From the NCBI GenBank assembly GCA_016195205.1, contig JACQAB010000039.1:1-11845 (forward strand): DNA of 11,845 nt, read 5' to 3'. The DNA comes from Pseudomonadota bacterium (GTDB lineage Bacteria > Pseudomonadota > Alphaproteobacteria > UBA9219 > RGZA01). The position numbers and the translations under genes were made by a program. The notes beneath the pieces are model-generated. The model searched no databases and had not been told where the DNA came from. It was given only the letters and a program-made list of their open reading frames with translations. This document shows, one piece after another, positions 5,911 to 11,845 of this stretch. Numbering within the stretch: the stretch's first letter is position 1; every line of letters starts with the position of its first letter.

Positions 5911-6417
5911 TTAATCCTTCTTCGCCTTAGCGGTTGGAGTTGATTTCTTGGCCGGAGCCTTGGCCGCGGGTTTCGATTCCGTTTTGGCTTCGGGCTTTTT
6001 AACCTGAGATTGTTTTTTCTCTGATTTCTGACCTCTGATTTCTGACTTCTGTTCCTCGCGCACCACGACGCGCAGATGGCTGAACGGCTTTTCGATTCCT
6101 GCGCCGCGGCCACGGGCGCGGGCCTGATAGCGCTTCATCACGAAAGCGCGGCCAACGCTGGCCTCAATCACGATCAGGCGGTCGACATCTAGCTGGTGAT
6201 TGTTTTCGGCATTGGCCACGGCGGATTGCAGGGTTTTCTTCACATCCAGCGCCATGCGGTGCTTGTCGAAGCTGAGGAGGGTGAGCGCCTCGGCGGCTTT
6301 CTTGCCGCGGATCAGCTGCGCCAGCAAATTCAGCTTGCGTGGGCTTGTGCGCAGGTTGCGCGCCACGGCAATCGCCTCGTTGTCTTTTACCTTGCGTGTG
6401 TTGGCTTTCTTGCCCAT
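5911..6417 (-). CDS. rplV: 50S ribosomal protein L22 with repeat-encoded tail
   Basis: L22 lines the nascent-peptide tunnel through its long beta hairpin. The 168-residue product has the canonical core at residues 1-121: RTSPRKLNLLAQLIRGKK (23-40), DVKKTLQSAVANAENNH (58-74), and the hairpin region KRYQARARGRGAGIEKPFSHL (95-115), alphaproteobacterial in style. A tail of 47 residues follows (L22 is usually 110-130). Residues 124-133 (KSEIRGQKSE) are encoded by four 7-bp repeats; the rest is Lys/Ala/Pro-rich. The ATG at 6417 gives the normal N-terminus (MGKKANTRKV) and lies 4 nt after the rpsS stop; an upstream in-frame ATG at 6465 would overlap rpsS and adds no family sequence. Confidence 0.97.
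   Translation of the reverse strand: MGKKANTRKVKDNEAIAVARNLRTSPRKLNLLAQLIRGKKAAEALTLLSFDKHRMALDVKKTLQSAVANAENNHQLDVDRLIVIEASVGRAFVMKRYQARARGRGAGIEKPFSHLRVVVREEQKSEIRGQKSEKKQSQVKKPEAKTESKPAAKAPAKKSTPTAKAKKD
6021..6048 (-). repeat. Heptanucleotide array inside rplV coding sequence
   Basis: Read on the coding strand, four heptads lie in register: AAGTCAG, AAATCAG, AGGTCAG, AAATCAG, preceded by a degenerate GGAACAG. They begin exactly at codon 124 of rplV and are translated as KSEIRGQKSE plus part of the next codon. The units are of the same type as the array in the rpsJ leader (AGGTCAG occurs in both). The insertion lies just past the end of the conserved L22 core, where extra residues should be tolerated. 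Confidence 0.8.
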
Positions 6418-6421
6418 GGCC

Positions 6422-6712
6422 CTAGCCTTCCTTGCTTTCTTCGCTCTTCTTATCCACGCCGCCATGCTGGATGAAGATGCGCGTCGGCGAGAATTCCCCG
6501 AATTTGTGGCCGATCATGTTTTCGGTCACCGAGACGGGCAGAAATTTGTGGCCGTTGTACACGGCGAAAGTCAGTCCCACGAATTGCGGCAGGATGGTGG
6601 AGCGGCGCGACCAGGTTTTGATGATGTCGTGCCTTCCCGAGGCGCGCACCTTGTCGGCCTTCTTAAGAAGGTAGCCATCCACAAACGGGCCTTTCCAAAC
6701 GGACCTAGTCAT
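6422..6712 (-). CDS. rpsS: 30S ribosomal protein S19
   Basis: S19 sits in the head of the small subunit with S13 and contacts the B1 intersubunit bridges. The 96-residue product is close to the usual 92. It has MTRSVWKGPFVDGYLLKK at the N-terminus, IKTWSRRSTILPQFVGLTF (about 31-49), HNG-type YNGHKFLPVSVTENMIGHK (about 52-70) and the signature GEFSPTRIF. The ATG at 6712 follows AGGAG at 6719-6723, which overlaps the original rplB stop codon at 6722-6724. Confidence 0.98.
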   Translation of the reverse strand: MTRSVWKGPFVDGYLLKKADKVRASGRHDIIKTWSRRSTILPQFVGLTFAVYNGHKFLPVSVTENMIGHKFGEFSPTRIFIQHGGVDKKSEESKEG

Positions 6713-6718
6713 TTTTCA

Positions 6719-6723
6719 CTCCT
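6719..6723 (-). promoter_or_regulatory. rpsS Shine-Dalgarno overlapping the native rplB stop
   Basis: AGGAG lies 6 nt before the rpsS ATG and shares bases with the TAG stop of the conserved rplB 3' frame (6722-6724). The neat rplB-stop / Shine-Dalgarno / rpsS-start spacing supports 6722 as the true end of rplB, rather than 6705 where the shifted frame ends. Confidence 0.7.
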
Positions 6724-7343
6724 AAGCTCTTCCATTCTTTTTCTTGCGGCGCTGGACGATCATGCGATCGGTGCGCTTGTTCTTGCGTGTCTTGGTGCCC
6801 TTGGTGCCCTTGCCCCAGGGGGATCTGCGCCTTGCCGTTGTCGCGCGCCACCAACTGGGCAAAAGTGCCCGCCGAACGCGCCAGCTGCCCGCCCTTGCCG
6901 GGGCGCATTTCCACGTTATGCACGATGGTGCCCATGGGCATGTTCTTCAGCAGCATGGCGTTGCCGGGCTTGACGTCAACGCGCGCGCCGGCAATGACCA
7001 CATCGCCCGCCTTCAGGCGCTGCGGCGCCAGGATGTAAACCTGCTTGCCGCCCGCATAAGAAATGAGCGCGATGAACGCGGTGCGGTTCGGATCGTATTC
7101 CAGGCGCTCGACCTTGCCTTCCGCGTCCAGCAGGTCGCGCTTGAAATCAATCTTGCGGTAAAGCTTTTTGTGCCCGCCGCCGATGTGGCGCGTGGTGATG
7201 CGGCCCTTGTTGTTGCGGCCACCCGACTTGCGCAGGCCTTCGGTCAGCGCCTTGATGGGCTTGCCGGCCCAAAGCTCGCTGCGATCGATCTGCACCAGCT
7301 GGCGCATGCTTGGGCTGGTGGGGTTGTAAGTTTTAAGAGCCAT
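6722..7343 (-). pseudogene. rplB: 50S ribosomal protein L2, broken by internal deletion and frameshift
   Basis: L2 is needed for subunit association and the peptidyl transferase centre. From ATG 7343 (MALKTYNPTSPSMRQL) residues 1-174 are normal: GGRNNKGRITTRHIGGGHKK (41-60), ERLEYDPNRTA, YILAPQRLKAGDV, then VHNVEMRPGKGGQLARSAGT (141-160) and ARDNGKAQI. Immediately after (about 6818-6822) the frame reads nonsense and stops at 6705. In another frame the normal C-terminus appears: PWGKGTKGTKTRKNKRTDR and a basic tail, stopping at 6722, 9 nt before rpsS. By comparison with E. coli L2 about 72 residues are missing, including the DHPHGGGEG loop, and the missing length must be 2 mod 3. A functional ribosome would need that region, so an assembly or sequencing error is the likelier reading; a genuine pseudogene with another copy elsewhere is the alternative. 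The ATG is 11 nt from the rplW stop. Confidence 0.9.
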
Positions 7344-7354
7344 GGTTTTCTCGC

Positions 7355-7831
7355 CTAGATTCCTGCCGACATGTCGATGTTGTGGCCTTCGGCCAGGGTC
7401 ACATAAGCCAGCTTCATGTCGCCACGGCGCGCCGCGCGGCCGCGGAAACTGCGCATCTTGCCCTTGCGGCACGAGGTGTTCACGGCCAGCACTTTCACCT
7501 TGAACAGATTCTGCACCGCGTCACGGATGTCCGATTTGCTAGCGGTCAGCAGCACCTGGAACACTACCTGGCCATGGGCGGAAACCTGCGTCGCCTTTTC
7601 GGTGATCACCGGGCGGACGATGGTGTTGTAGTCTTTCACCGAAGGGGGCTTGCCCACGGCTTCGCCTTTTTTCGAGGAAGCTTCAGGCTTCTTGACGGCT
7701 TCCTTCTTCGGAGTGGCTTCCTTCACCGCTTCTTTCTTGGCGGGTTCTTTCATCGGCGGCAGCGGATTCTTGCCGAAGATCGGGGCCTTATCGGGCTTCA
7801 CCGCGGGTGGTTTTTTGGGCTTGCTAACCAT
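7355..7831 (-). CDS. rplW: 50S ribosomal protein L23 with long N-terminal extension
   Basis: L23 lies at the tunnel exit and is the dock for trigger factor and SRP. The 158-residue product has its L23 core only from about residue 66 (VKDYNTIVRPVITEKAT), with FKVKVLAVNTSCRKGKMRSF and a basic RGRAARRGDMK loop, ending at 158. L23 is usually about 95-100 residues. The first 65 residues are Lys/Pro/Glu/Ala-rich, with KKEAVK at 32-37 and 42-47. The start at 7831 is supported by TAATG overlap with the rplD stop, so the extension is translated unless an internal start is used. In the folded ribosome this tail would be near the exit port; that is inference. Confidence 0.96.
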   Translation of the reverse strand: MVSKPKKPPAVKPDKAPIFGKNPLPPMKEPAKKEAVKEATPKKEAVKKPEASSKKGEAVGKPPSVKDYNTIVRPVITEKATQVSAHGQVVFQVLLTASKSDIRDAVQNLFKVKVLAVNTSCRKGKMRSFRGRAARRGDMKLAYVTLAEGHNIDMSAGI

Positions 7832-8544
7832 TAGGCGCTCTCCTTCAGGCGGCCGGATAGCTGTTCCACCGCGTTTTTCGTCAGCACCAGCGTGTCGCGG
7901 TGCAGGATGTCGTAAACATTGGCGCCCTGTTCGGGCAGCAGGTCGACCTCGCGCAGGTTGCGCACGGAAAGCGCGAATTTTTCATCCAGATTGGCGCTAT
8001 CGATGATCAGCACCGAGCGGGCCACGCCCAGCTTCTTCAGCGCGGCGGCGGCCGTTTTGCTTTTCACGGCGTCCATTTTCGCGGTATCCAGAATGATCAG
8101 CTTGCCTTCGGCCTGCTTGCACGACAGCGCGCAGCGCAGCGCCTGGATGCGAACCTTCTTGGGCATGCTGTAGCCGTGATCGCGCACCACGGGGCCGAAA
8201 ATCACCGCGCCCTTGCGGAATTGCGGCGAGCGCAGCGAGCCCTGGCGGGCGTTGCCGGTGCCTTTTTGCGCGTAGGGCTTCTTGGTGGTGCCCATCACGT
8301 CCCAGATTTCCTTGGTCTTGTGGTTGCCCGAGCGGCGCTTGGCCAGCTGCCAGTGAACCACGCGCGCCATCAGATCCTTGCGCACTTCGATGCCGAACAC
8401 TTCCGGCACCAGGTCGATTTCGCCGACGGCTTCGTTCTTCAGGTTCTTGACCTTGGCTTTCATCGACACCTCGGCCGCGGGTTTGCGGGCCTTGGCGGCC
8501 TTGGGCGCTTTTTTCACGGAGGTTTTTTTCGCTGGGCTGGCCAT
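7831..8544 (-). CDS. rplD: 50S ribosomal protein L4 with N-terminal extension
   Basis: L4 lines the exit tunnel with L22 and, in E. coli, represses the S10 operon. The 237-residue product has a Lys/Ala/Pro-rich N-terminus (1-27), then the core from about 28 (MKAKVKNLKNEAVGEIDL), RVVHWQLAKRR (61-71), the extended tunnel loop with KKPYAQKGTGNARQG (88-102) and RSPQFRKGAVIFGP, and the C-terminal part with RSVLIIDSANLDEKF and LREVDLLPEQGANVYDIL. L4 is commonly about 205 residues. The start at 8544 is favoured over Met28 because AAGGA lies 9 nt before it and it is only 2 nt past the rplC stop. Confidence 0.97.
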   Translation of the reverse strand: MASPAKKTSVKKAPKAAKARKPAAEVSMKAKVKNLKNEAVGEIDLVPEVFGIEVRKDLMARVVHWQLAKRRSGNHKTKEIWDVMGTTKKPYAQKGTGNARQGSLRSPQFRKGAVIFGPVVRDHGYSMPKKVRIQALRCALSCKQAEGKLIILDTAKMDAVKSKTAAAALKKLGVARSVLIIDSANLDEKFALSVRNLREVDLLPEQGANVYDILHRDTLVLTKNAVEQLSGRLKESA

Positions 8545-8546
8545 GG

Positions 8547-9284
8547 CTATTCCTTCTTCTCTTCAGGGGCCGCGGCGGGCGCTTCGGCTTTCGGTGCAGC
8601 GCTTTCGGCCTTCTTCTTCAGGCCGGCGGGAAGCGGGGCGCCCGAAGGCAGTTTCTTTTTCATCGCATCGCACACCATCACCACGGCGCCTTCGCAGCCG
8701 GGCACGGCACCGCGGATGAACAGCAGGCCCTCGGCCTCGTCCACCGACACGACGGGAAGATTGGGAATGGTGCGGCGCTTGTCACCCAGGTGGCCGGCCA
8801 TTTTCTTGTTCTTGAAGACGCGGCCGGGATCCTGGCGGTTACCGGTGGAGCCGTGAGCGCGATGCGTGATCGACACGCCGTGGCTGGCGGGCATGCCGCC
8901 AAAATGGTGGCGCGCGATGACGCCGGCAAAACCCTTGCCGATGGTGGTGCCGGTGACATCGACAAACTGGCCGGGAACGAAATGTGCGGCGGAAAGCTCG
9001 GCGCCCACTTCCAGCAAAGATTTTTCATCGACGCGGAATTCAACCAGATTCTTCTTCGGTTCAACCTTCGCCTTGGCGAAGTGTCCGCGCGCCGCCTTGG
9101 TCATGTTCTTGACCTTCACGTCACCGAAGCCGAGCTGCACCGCGGTGTAGCCGTTCTTTTGCTGGTCGCGCACAGCCACCACCTGGCAGCCATCCATTTT
9201 CAGAACGGTAACCTGCACATGGCGGCCCTGGGCGTCGAATACCCGGGTCATGCCGATCTTTTTTGCCAAAACGCCCGTACGCAT
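8547..9284 (-). CDS. rplC: 50S ribosomal protein L3
   Basis: L3 is an early 23S-binding assembly protein that reaches to the peptidyl transferase centre. The 245-residue product begins MRTGVLAKKIGMTRVFDAQG, with VDVTGTTIGKGFAGVIARHHF in the middle and the loop HRAHGSTGNRQDPGRVFKNK, whose Gln is the residue methylated by PrmB in other bacteria. NLPVVSVDEAEGLLFIRGAVPG follows. The last 25 or so residues (KKKAESAAPKAEAP and after) form an Ala/Pro/Glu/Lys tail that makes it longer than the usual 205-220. The ATG overlaps the stop of a 67-codon ORF (TAATG), and AAGGATCGG upstream serves as ribosome-binding site. Confidence 0.98.
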   Translation of the reverse strand: MRTGVLAKKIGMTRVFDAQGRHVQVTVLKMDGCQVVAVRDQQKNGYTAVQLGFGDVKVKNMTKAARGHFAKAKVEPKKNLVEFRVDEKSLLEVGAELSAAHFVPGQFVDVTGTTIGKGFAGVIARHHFGGMPASHGVSITHRAHGSTGNRQDPGRVFKNKKMAGHLGDKRRTIPNLPVVSVDEAEGLLFIRGAVPGCEGAVVMVCDAMKKKLPSGAPLPAGLKKKAESAAPKAEAPAAAPEEKKE

Positions 9285-9487
9285 TATCCGATCCTTGATC
9301 CGTCGAGTTTACTTTTACGCGCGAGGGTTCCTCCACCCCGCACCGTCATGGAAGCCAGCACCAGACCCGTTCCGTCGGAATGATCCGGCGGCAGCGTGCC
9401 CACAACAAACGTGCGCTCCCCAATGGTCATCACCTGGGTTATCCCCGGTTCGAGCGCAATAGGTGTTTCTGTAGGTTGCCTCGTCAT
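9284..9487 (-). CDS. Possible small protein between rpsJ and rplC (67 aa)
   Basis: A 67-codon frame starts 3 nt after the rpsJ stop and ends in a TAA whose last base is the A of the rplC ATG (TAATG). This exact fit is typical of a translationally coupled operon gene. The product begins MTRQPTETPIALEPGITQ, then has a hydrophobic beta-like stretch TFVVGTLPPD (26-35), GTGLVLASMTVRGGG, and a basic end. There is no signal peptide or transmembrane segment and I recognise no family. S10 and L3 genes are normally adjacent with a short spacer. Against it: the codon bias is weak (about 60% G or C at third positions, 40 of 67), and chance ORFs of this size are common in GC-rich DNA. It could be merely a long untranslated spacer containing the rplC ribosome-binding site. 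Confidence 0.45.
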   Translation of the reverse strand: MTRQPTETPIALEPGITQVMTIGERTFVVGTLPPDHSDGTGLVLASMTVRGGGTLARKSKLDGSRIG

Positions 9488-9490
9488 GTC

Positions 9491-9805
9491 TTAACCCTGC
9501 AACTTGATTTCAACGTCCACGCCCGCAGCCAGGTCGAGCTTCATCAAAGCGTCGATGGTTTGCGGGGTAGCTTCCAGAATATCCAGCAGGCGCTTATGCG
9601 TGCGGATTTCGAACTGTTCGCGCGACTTCTTGTCCACATGCGGACCGCGGTTGACCGTGAAGCGCTCAAACCGCGTGGGCAGCGGAATCGGCCCGCGCAC
9701 CATCGCGCCGGTGCGCTTGGCGGTGTTCACGATCTCCGACACCGAGGTGTCGAGAATGCGGTGGTCAAACGCCTTAAGGCGTATGCGGATCACTTGCGCT
9801 TCCAT
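9491..9805 (-). CDS. rpsJ: 30S ribosomal protein S10
   Basis: S10 lies in the head of the small subunit and also works with NusB as a transcription antitermination factor. The 104-residue product has IRIRLKAFDHRILD (6-19), AKRTGAMVRGPIPLPTR (29-45, with the S10 signature), and HKRLLDILEATPQTIDAL (69-87). The length is normal. The ATG at 9805 is preceded by a GGAAAGG purine run. It is the first gene of the S10 operon, after a 288-nt leader containing heptad arrays and no clear promoter. Confidence 0.98.
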   Translation of the reverse strand: MEAQVIRIRLKAFDHRILDTSVSEIVNTAKRTGAMVRGPIPLPTRFERFTVNRGPHVDKKSREQFEIRTHKRLLDILEATPQTIDALMKLDLAAGVDVEIKLQG

Positions 9806-9821
9806 GGCTCATCGCCTTTCC

Positions 9822-9907
9822 AATCCAGTAATCAGTAATCAGAAGTCAGTGATCAGAAGAAGAACGTTACCCGCTTTTTCTGACCTCTGATGACTGACCT
9901 CTGATCT
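9822..9907. repeat. Inverted heptanucleotide array (xxxTCAG) before rpsJ
   Basis: Five heptads lie on the + strand at 9822-9856 (AATCCAG, TAATCAG, TAATCAG, AAGTCAG, TGATCAG), a 23-nt spacer follows, then four in the opposite orientation at 9880-9907 (minus strand: AGATCAG, AGGTCAG, TCATCAG, AGGTCAG). The arms share the fixed YNAG ends but differ in the first three bases, so four inner left units match the right arm at only 18 of 28 positions and the stem is loose. The array starts only 17 nt upstream of the rpsJ start codon, so it is part of the rpsJ mRNA leader. Confidence 0.8.
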
Positions 9908-10015
9908 CTCCCTATCCAAAAGCCTCCGCTTCCGACGGACCTTCCCTTGTTCCGGGGGTTTCCGTCATGAGGCGGTTAGACCTCGTTCTTTCGAAACATC
10001 GGCCCGTTGCCCTAC
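9908..10015. other. Unassigned part of the tuf-rpsJ spacer
   Basis: This stretch between two heptad arrays should hold the start of an S10-operon transcript if there is a separate one. I see no TTGACA/TATAAT-like pair with 16-18 nt spacing on the minus strand. It contains a TTTCGAAA palindrome and an 18-codon open frame (9912-9968, minus) without a Shine-Dalgarno, which I do not call. No S10-leader structure like that of E. coli can be recognised. Confidence 0.4.
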
Positions 10016-10050
10016 CTAAAACCTAGGGCCTCGGGCCTAGTGCCTCATTT
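10016..10050 (-). repeat. Heptanucleotide array downstream of tuf
   Basis: Five heptads lie in exact register. On the minus strand they read AAATGAG, GCACTAG, GCCCGAG, GCCCTAG and GTTTTAG. All fit NNNYNAG although the first three bases are diverse. No opposite arm is seen. It begins 43 nt past the tuf stop. The centre (CTAGG near each end) is weakly self-complementary. Confidence 0.65.
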
Positions 10051-10054
10051 ATTC

Positions 10055-10085
10055 GCGGCTCGCTCTGCGCTTACCGCGCAACCGC
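10055..10085 (-). other. tuf: GC-rich hairpin just past the tuf stop codon
   Basis: TGCGC at 10066-10070 pairs with GCGCA at 10076-10080 around a 5-nt loop, and an outer GCGG/CCGC pair (10055-10058 with 10082-10085) could extend it past an asymmetric bulge. It starts 8 nt after the tuf stop. On the minus strand no T-run follows (GAATAAATGAGG), so it is not a convincing intrinsic terminator; it may act as a 3' stabilising or pausing structure. Confidence 0.3.
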
Positions 10086-10093
10086 TCGCACGT

Positions 10094-11281
<1,188 letters not shown>

Positions 11282-11311
11282 CTTCCTCTCCTCTTTAAGA
11301 ACTCAAAACGG

Positions 11312-11845
11312 TTAACTTGCCAACTTGGCCTTCACTTCTTCCGCCACATTCGCCGGAACCCGATCGTAGTGATGGAATTCCATTGAATAACTGGCGCGTC
11401 CCTGACTCATGGAACGCAGGGTGTTGATGTAACCGAACATGGCGGCCAAGGGCACCATCGCGGTAACGATACGCGCGTTGCCGCGGCTGCCCATGTCCTG
11501 CACCTGACCGCGGCGGCTGTTCAGGTCGCCGATCACATCACCCATATAGTCTTCCGGGGTCACCACTTCCACCTTCATGATGGGTTCCAGCAGCACTGGC
11601 CCCGCCGCACGCATGCCTTCACGGAAGGCAGCGCGGGCGGCAATTTCGAACGCCAGGGCGGAAGAGTCAACATCATGATAGGCGCCATCGGTCAACGTGG
11701 CTTTGAAGTCGATCACCGGGAATCCCGCCAGCACGCCGGTTTCCTTGGCCGCTTCCAGGCCTTTTTCCACGCCAGGGATGAATTCCTTGGGCACCGAGCC
11801 GCCTACCACGTCGTTCTCGAACTCATATGGCGTACCGGGGGGCAC
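11312..11845 (-). CDS. fusA: Translation elongation factor G, C-terminal part
   Basis: EF-G is the translocase GTPase. Only the last 177 codons (plus stop) are in the window; the gene continues beyond the right edge. The visible part begins in domain IV, with VPPGTPYEFENDVVGG, VPKEFIPGVEKGLEAA, GFPVIDFKATLTDGAYHDVDS and FREGMRAAGPVLLEPIMKVEV. Domain V follows with PEDYMGDVIGDLNSRRGQV, FGYINTLRSMSQGRASYSMEF and HHYDRVP near the end. The GTG at the edge is an internal Val codon, not a start. It is followed by tuf in the normal str order. Confidence 0.98.
   Translation of the reverse strand: MPPGTPYEFENDVVGGSVPKEFIPGVEKGLEAAKETGVLAGFPVIDFKATLTDGAYHDVDSSALAFEIAARAAFREGMRAAGPVLLEPIMKVEVVTPEDYMGDVIGDLNSRRGQVQDMGSRGNARIVTAMVPLAAMFGYINTLRSMSQGRASYSMEFHHYDRVPANVAEEVKAKLAS

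Noticed and set aside
6418..6465. Upstream start that would lengthen L22 by 16 residues
   Set aside because: It overlaps rpsS, adds no family-like sequence, and the ATG at 6417 gives the canonical N-terminus.
7900..8856. 318-codon + strand frame across rplD and rplC
   Set aside because: It is a shadow of two certain ribosomal genes in an antisense frame, with no Shine-Dalgarno and no recognisable domain.
9912..9968. 18-codon frame in the tuf-rpsJ leader, a possible leader peptide
   Set aside because: It has no Shine-Dalgarno, no regulatory codon run and no attenuator-like stem after it; short frames of this length are expected by chance.
11843..11845. GTG at the right edge as the start of a short protein
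   Set aside because: The frame upstream is the continuation of EF-G domain IV; the GTG is an internal Val codon cut by the window.

Overview
This window is one long minus-strand block of translation genes, the str-S10-spc ribosomal protein cluster of a bacterium. It reads from right to left: fusA (3' end only), tuf, rpsJ, a 67-codon small ORF, rplC, rplD, rplW, rplB (broken), rpsS, rplV, rpsC, rplP, rpmC, rpsQ, rplN, rplX, rplE, rpsN, rpsH, rplF, rplR, rpsE, then an unrecognised gene running off the left edge. The GC-rich codons, the gene order and the alphaproteobacterial look of L22, L3, L18, EF-Tu and others suggest an alphaproteobacterium, probably an environmental lineage. This assignment rests on recognising the protein families, not on a search.

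Region by region: 11845-10094 carries the two elongation factors. 10093-9806 is the leader between tuf and the S10 genes and holds two heptad-repeat arrays. 9805-4203 is the S10 operon, packed with 2-20 nt gaps and two TAATG stop/start overlaps. 4202-276 is the spc operon, with three spacers (rplN side, rpsH-rplF, rplF-rplR) filled by palindromic repeats. Left of rpsE, where rpmD, rplO and secY are normally found, there is instead a lower-GC gene with a strong Shine-Dalgarno and no resemblance to L30.

The ribosomal genes are ordinary; what lies between and inside them is not. (1) rplB lacks about 215 nt, including the most conserved part of L2, and the rest is out of frame, so it is either a sequence or assembly error or a broken gene. 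(2) A family of 7-bp tandem repeats, unified here as NNNYNAG, occurs at five places: two in the tuf-rpsJ leader, one inside the rplV coding sequence, one straddling the rpsC stop and the rplP ribosome-binding region, and one as a long inverted repeat between rpsH and rplF. (3) A pair of inverted GC-rich REP-like elements lies between rplN and rpsQ, and two tandem hairpins lie between rplF and rplR. (4) A 67-codon ORF fills the rpsJ-rplC spacer exactly, and the gene after rpsE is unexpected. No tRNA, rRNA, CRISPR, insertion sequence or convincing intrinsic terminator was seen.
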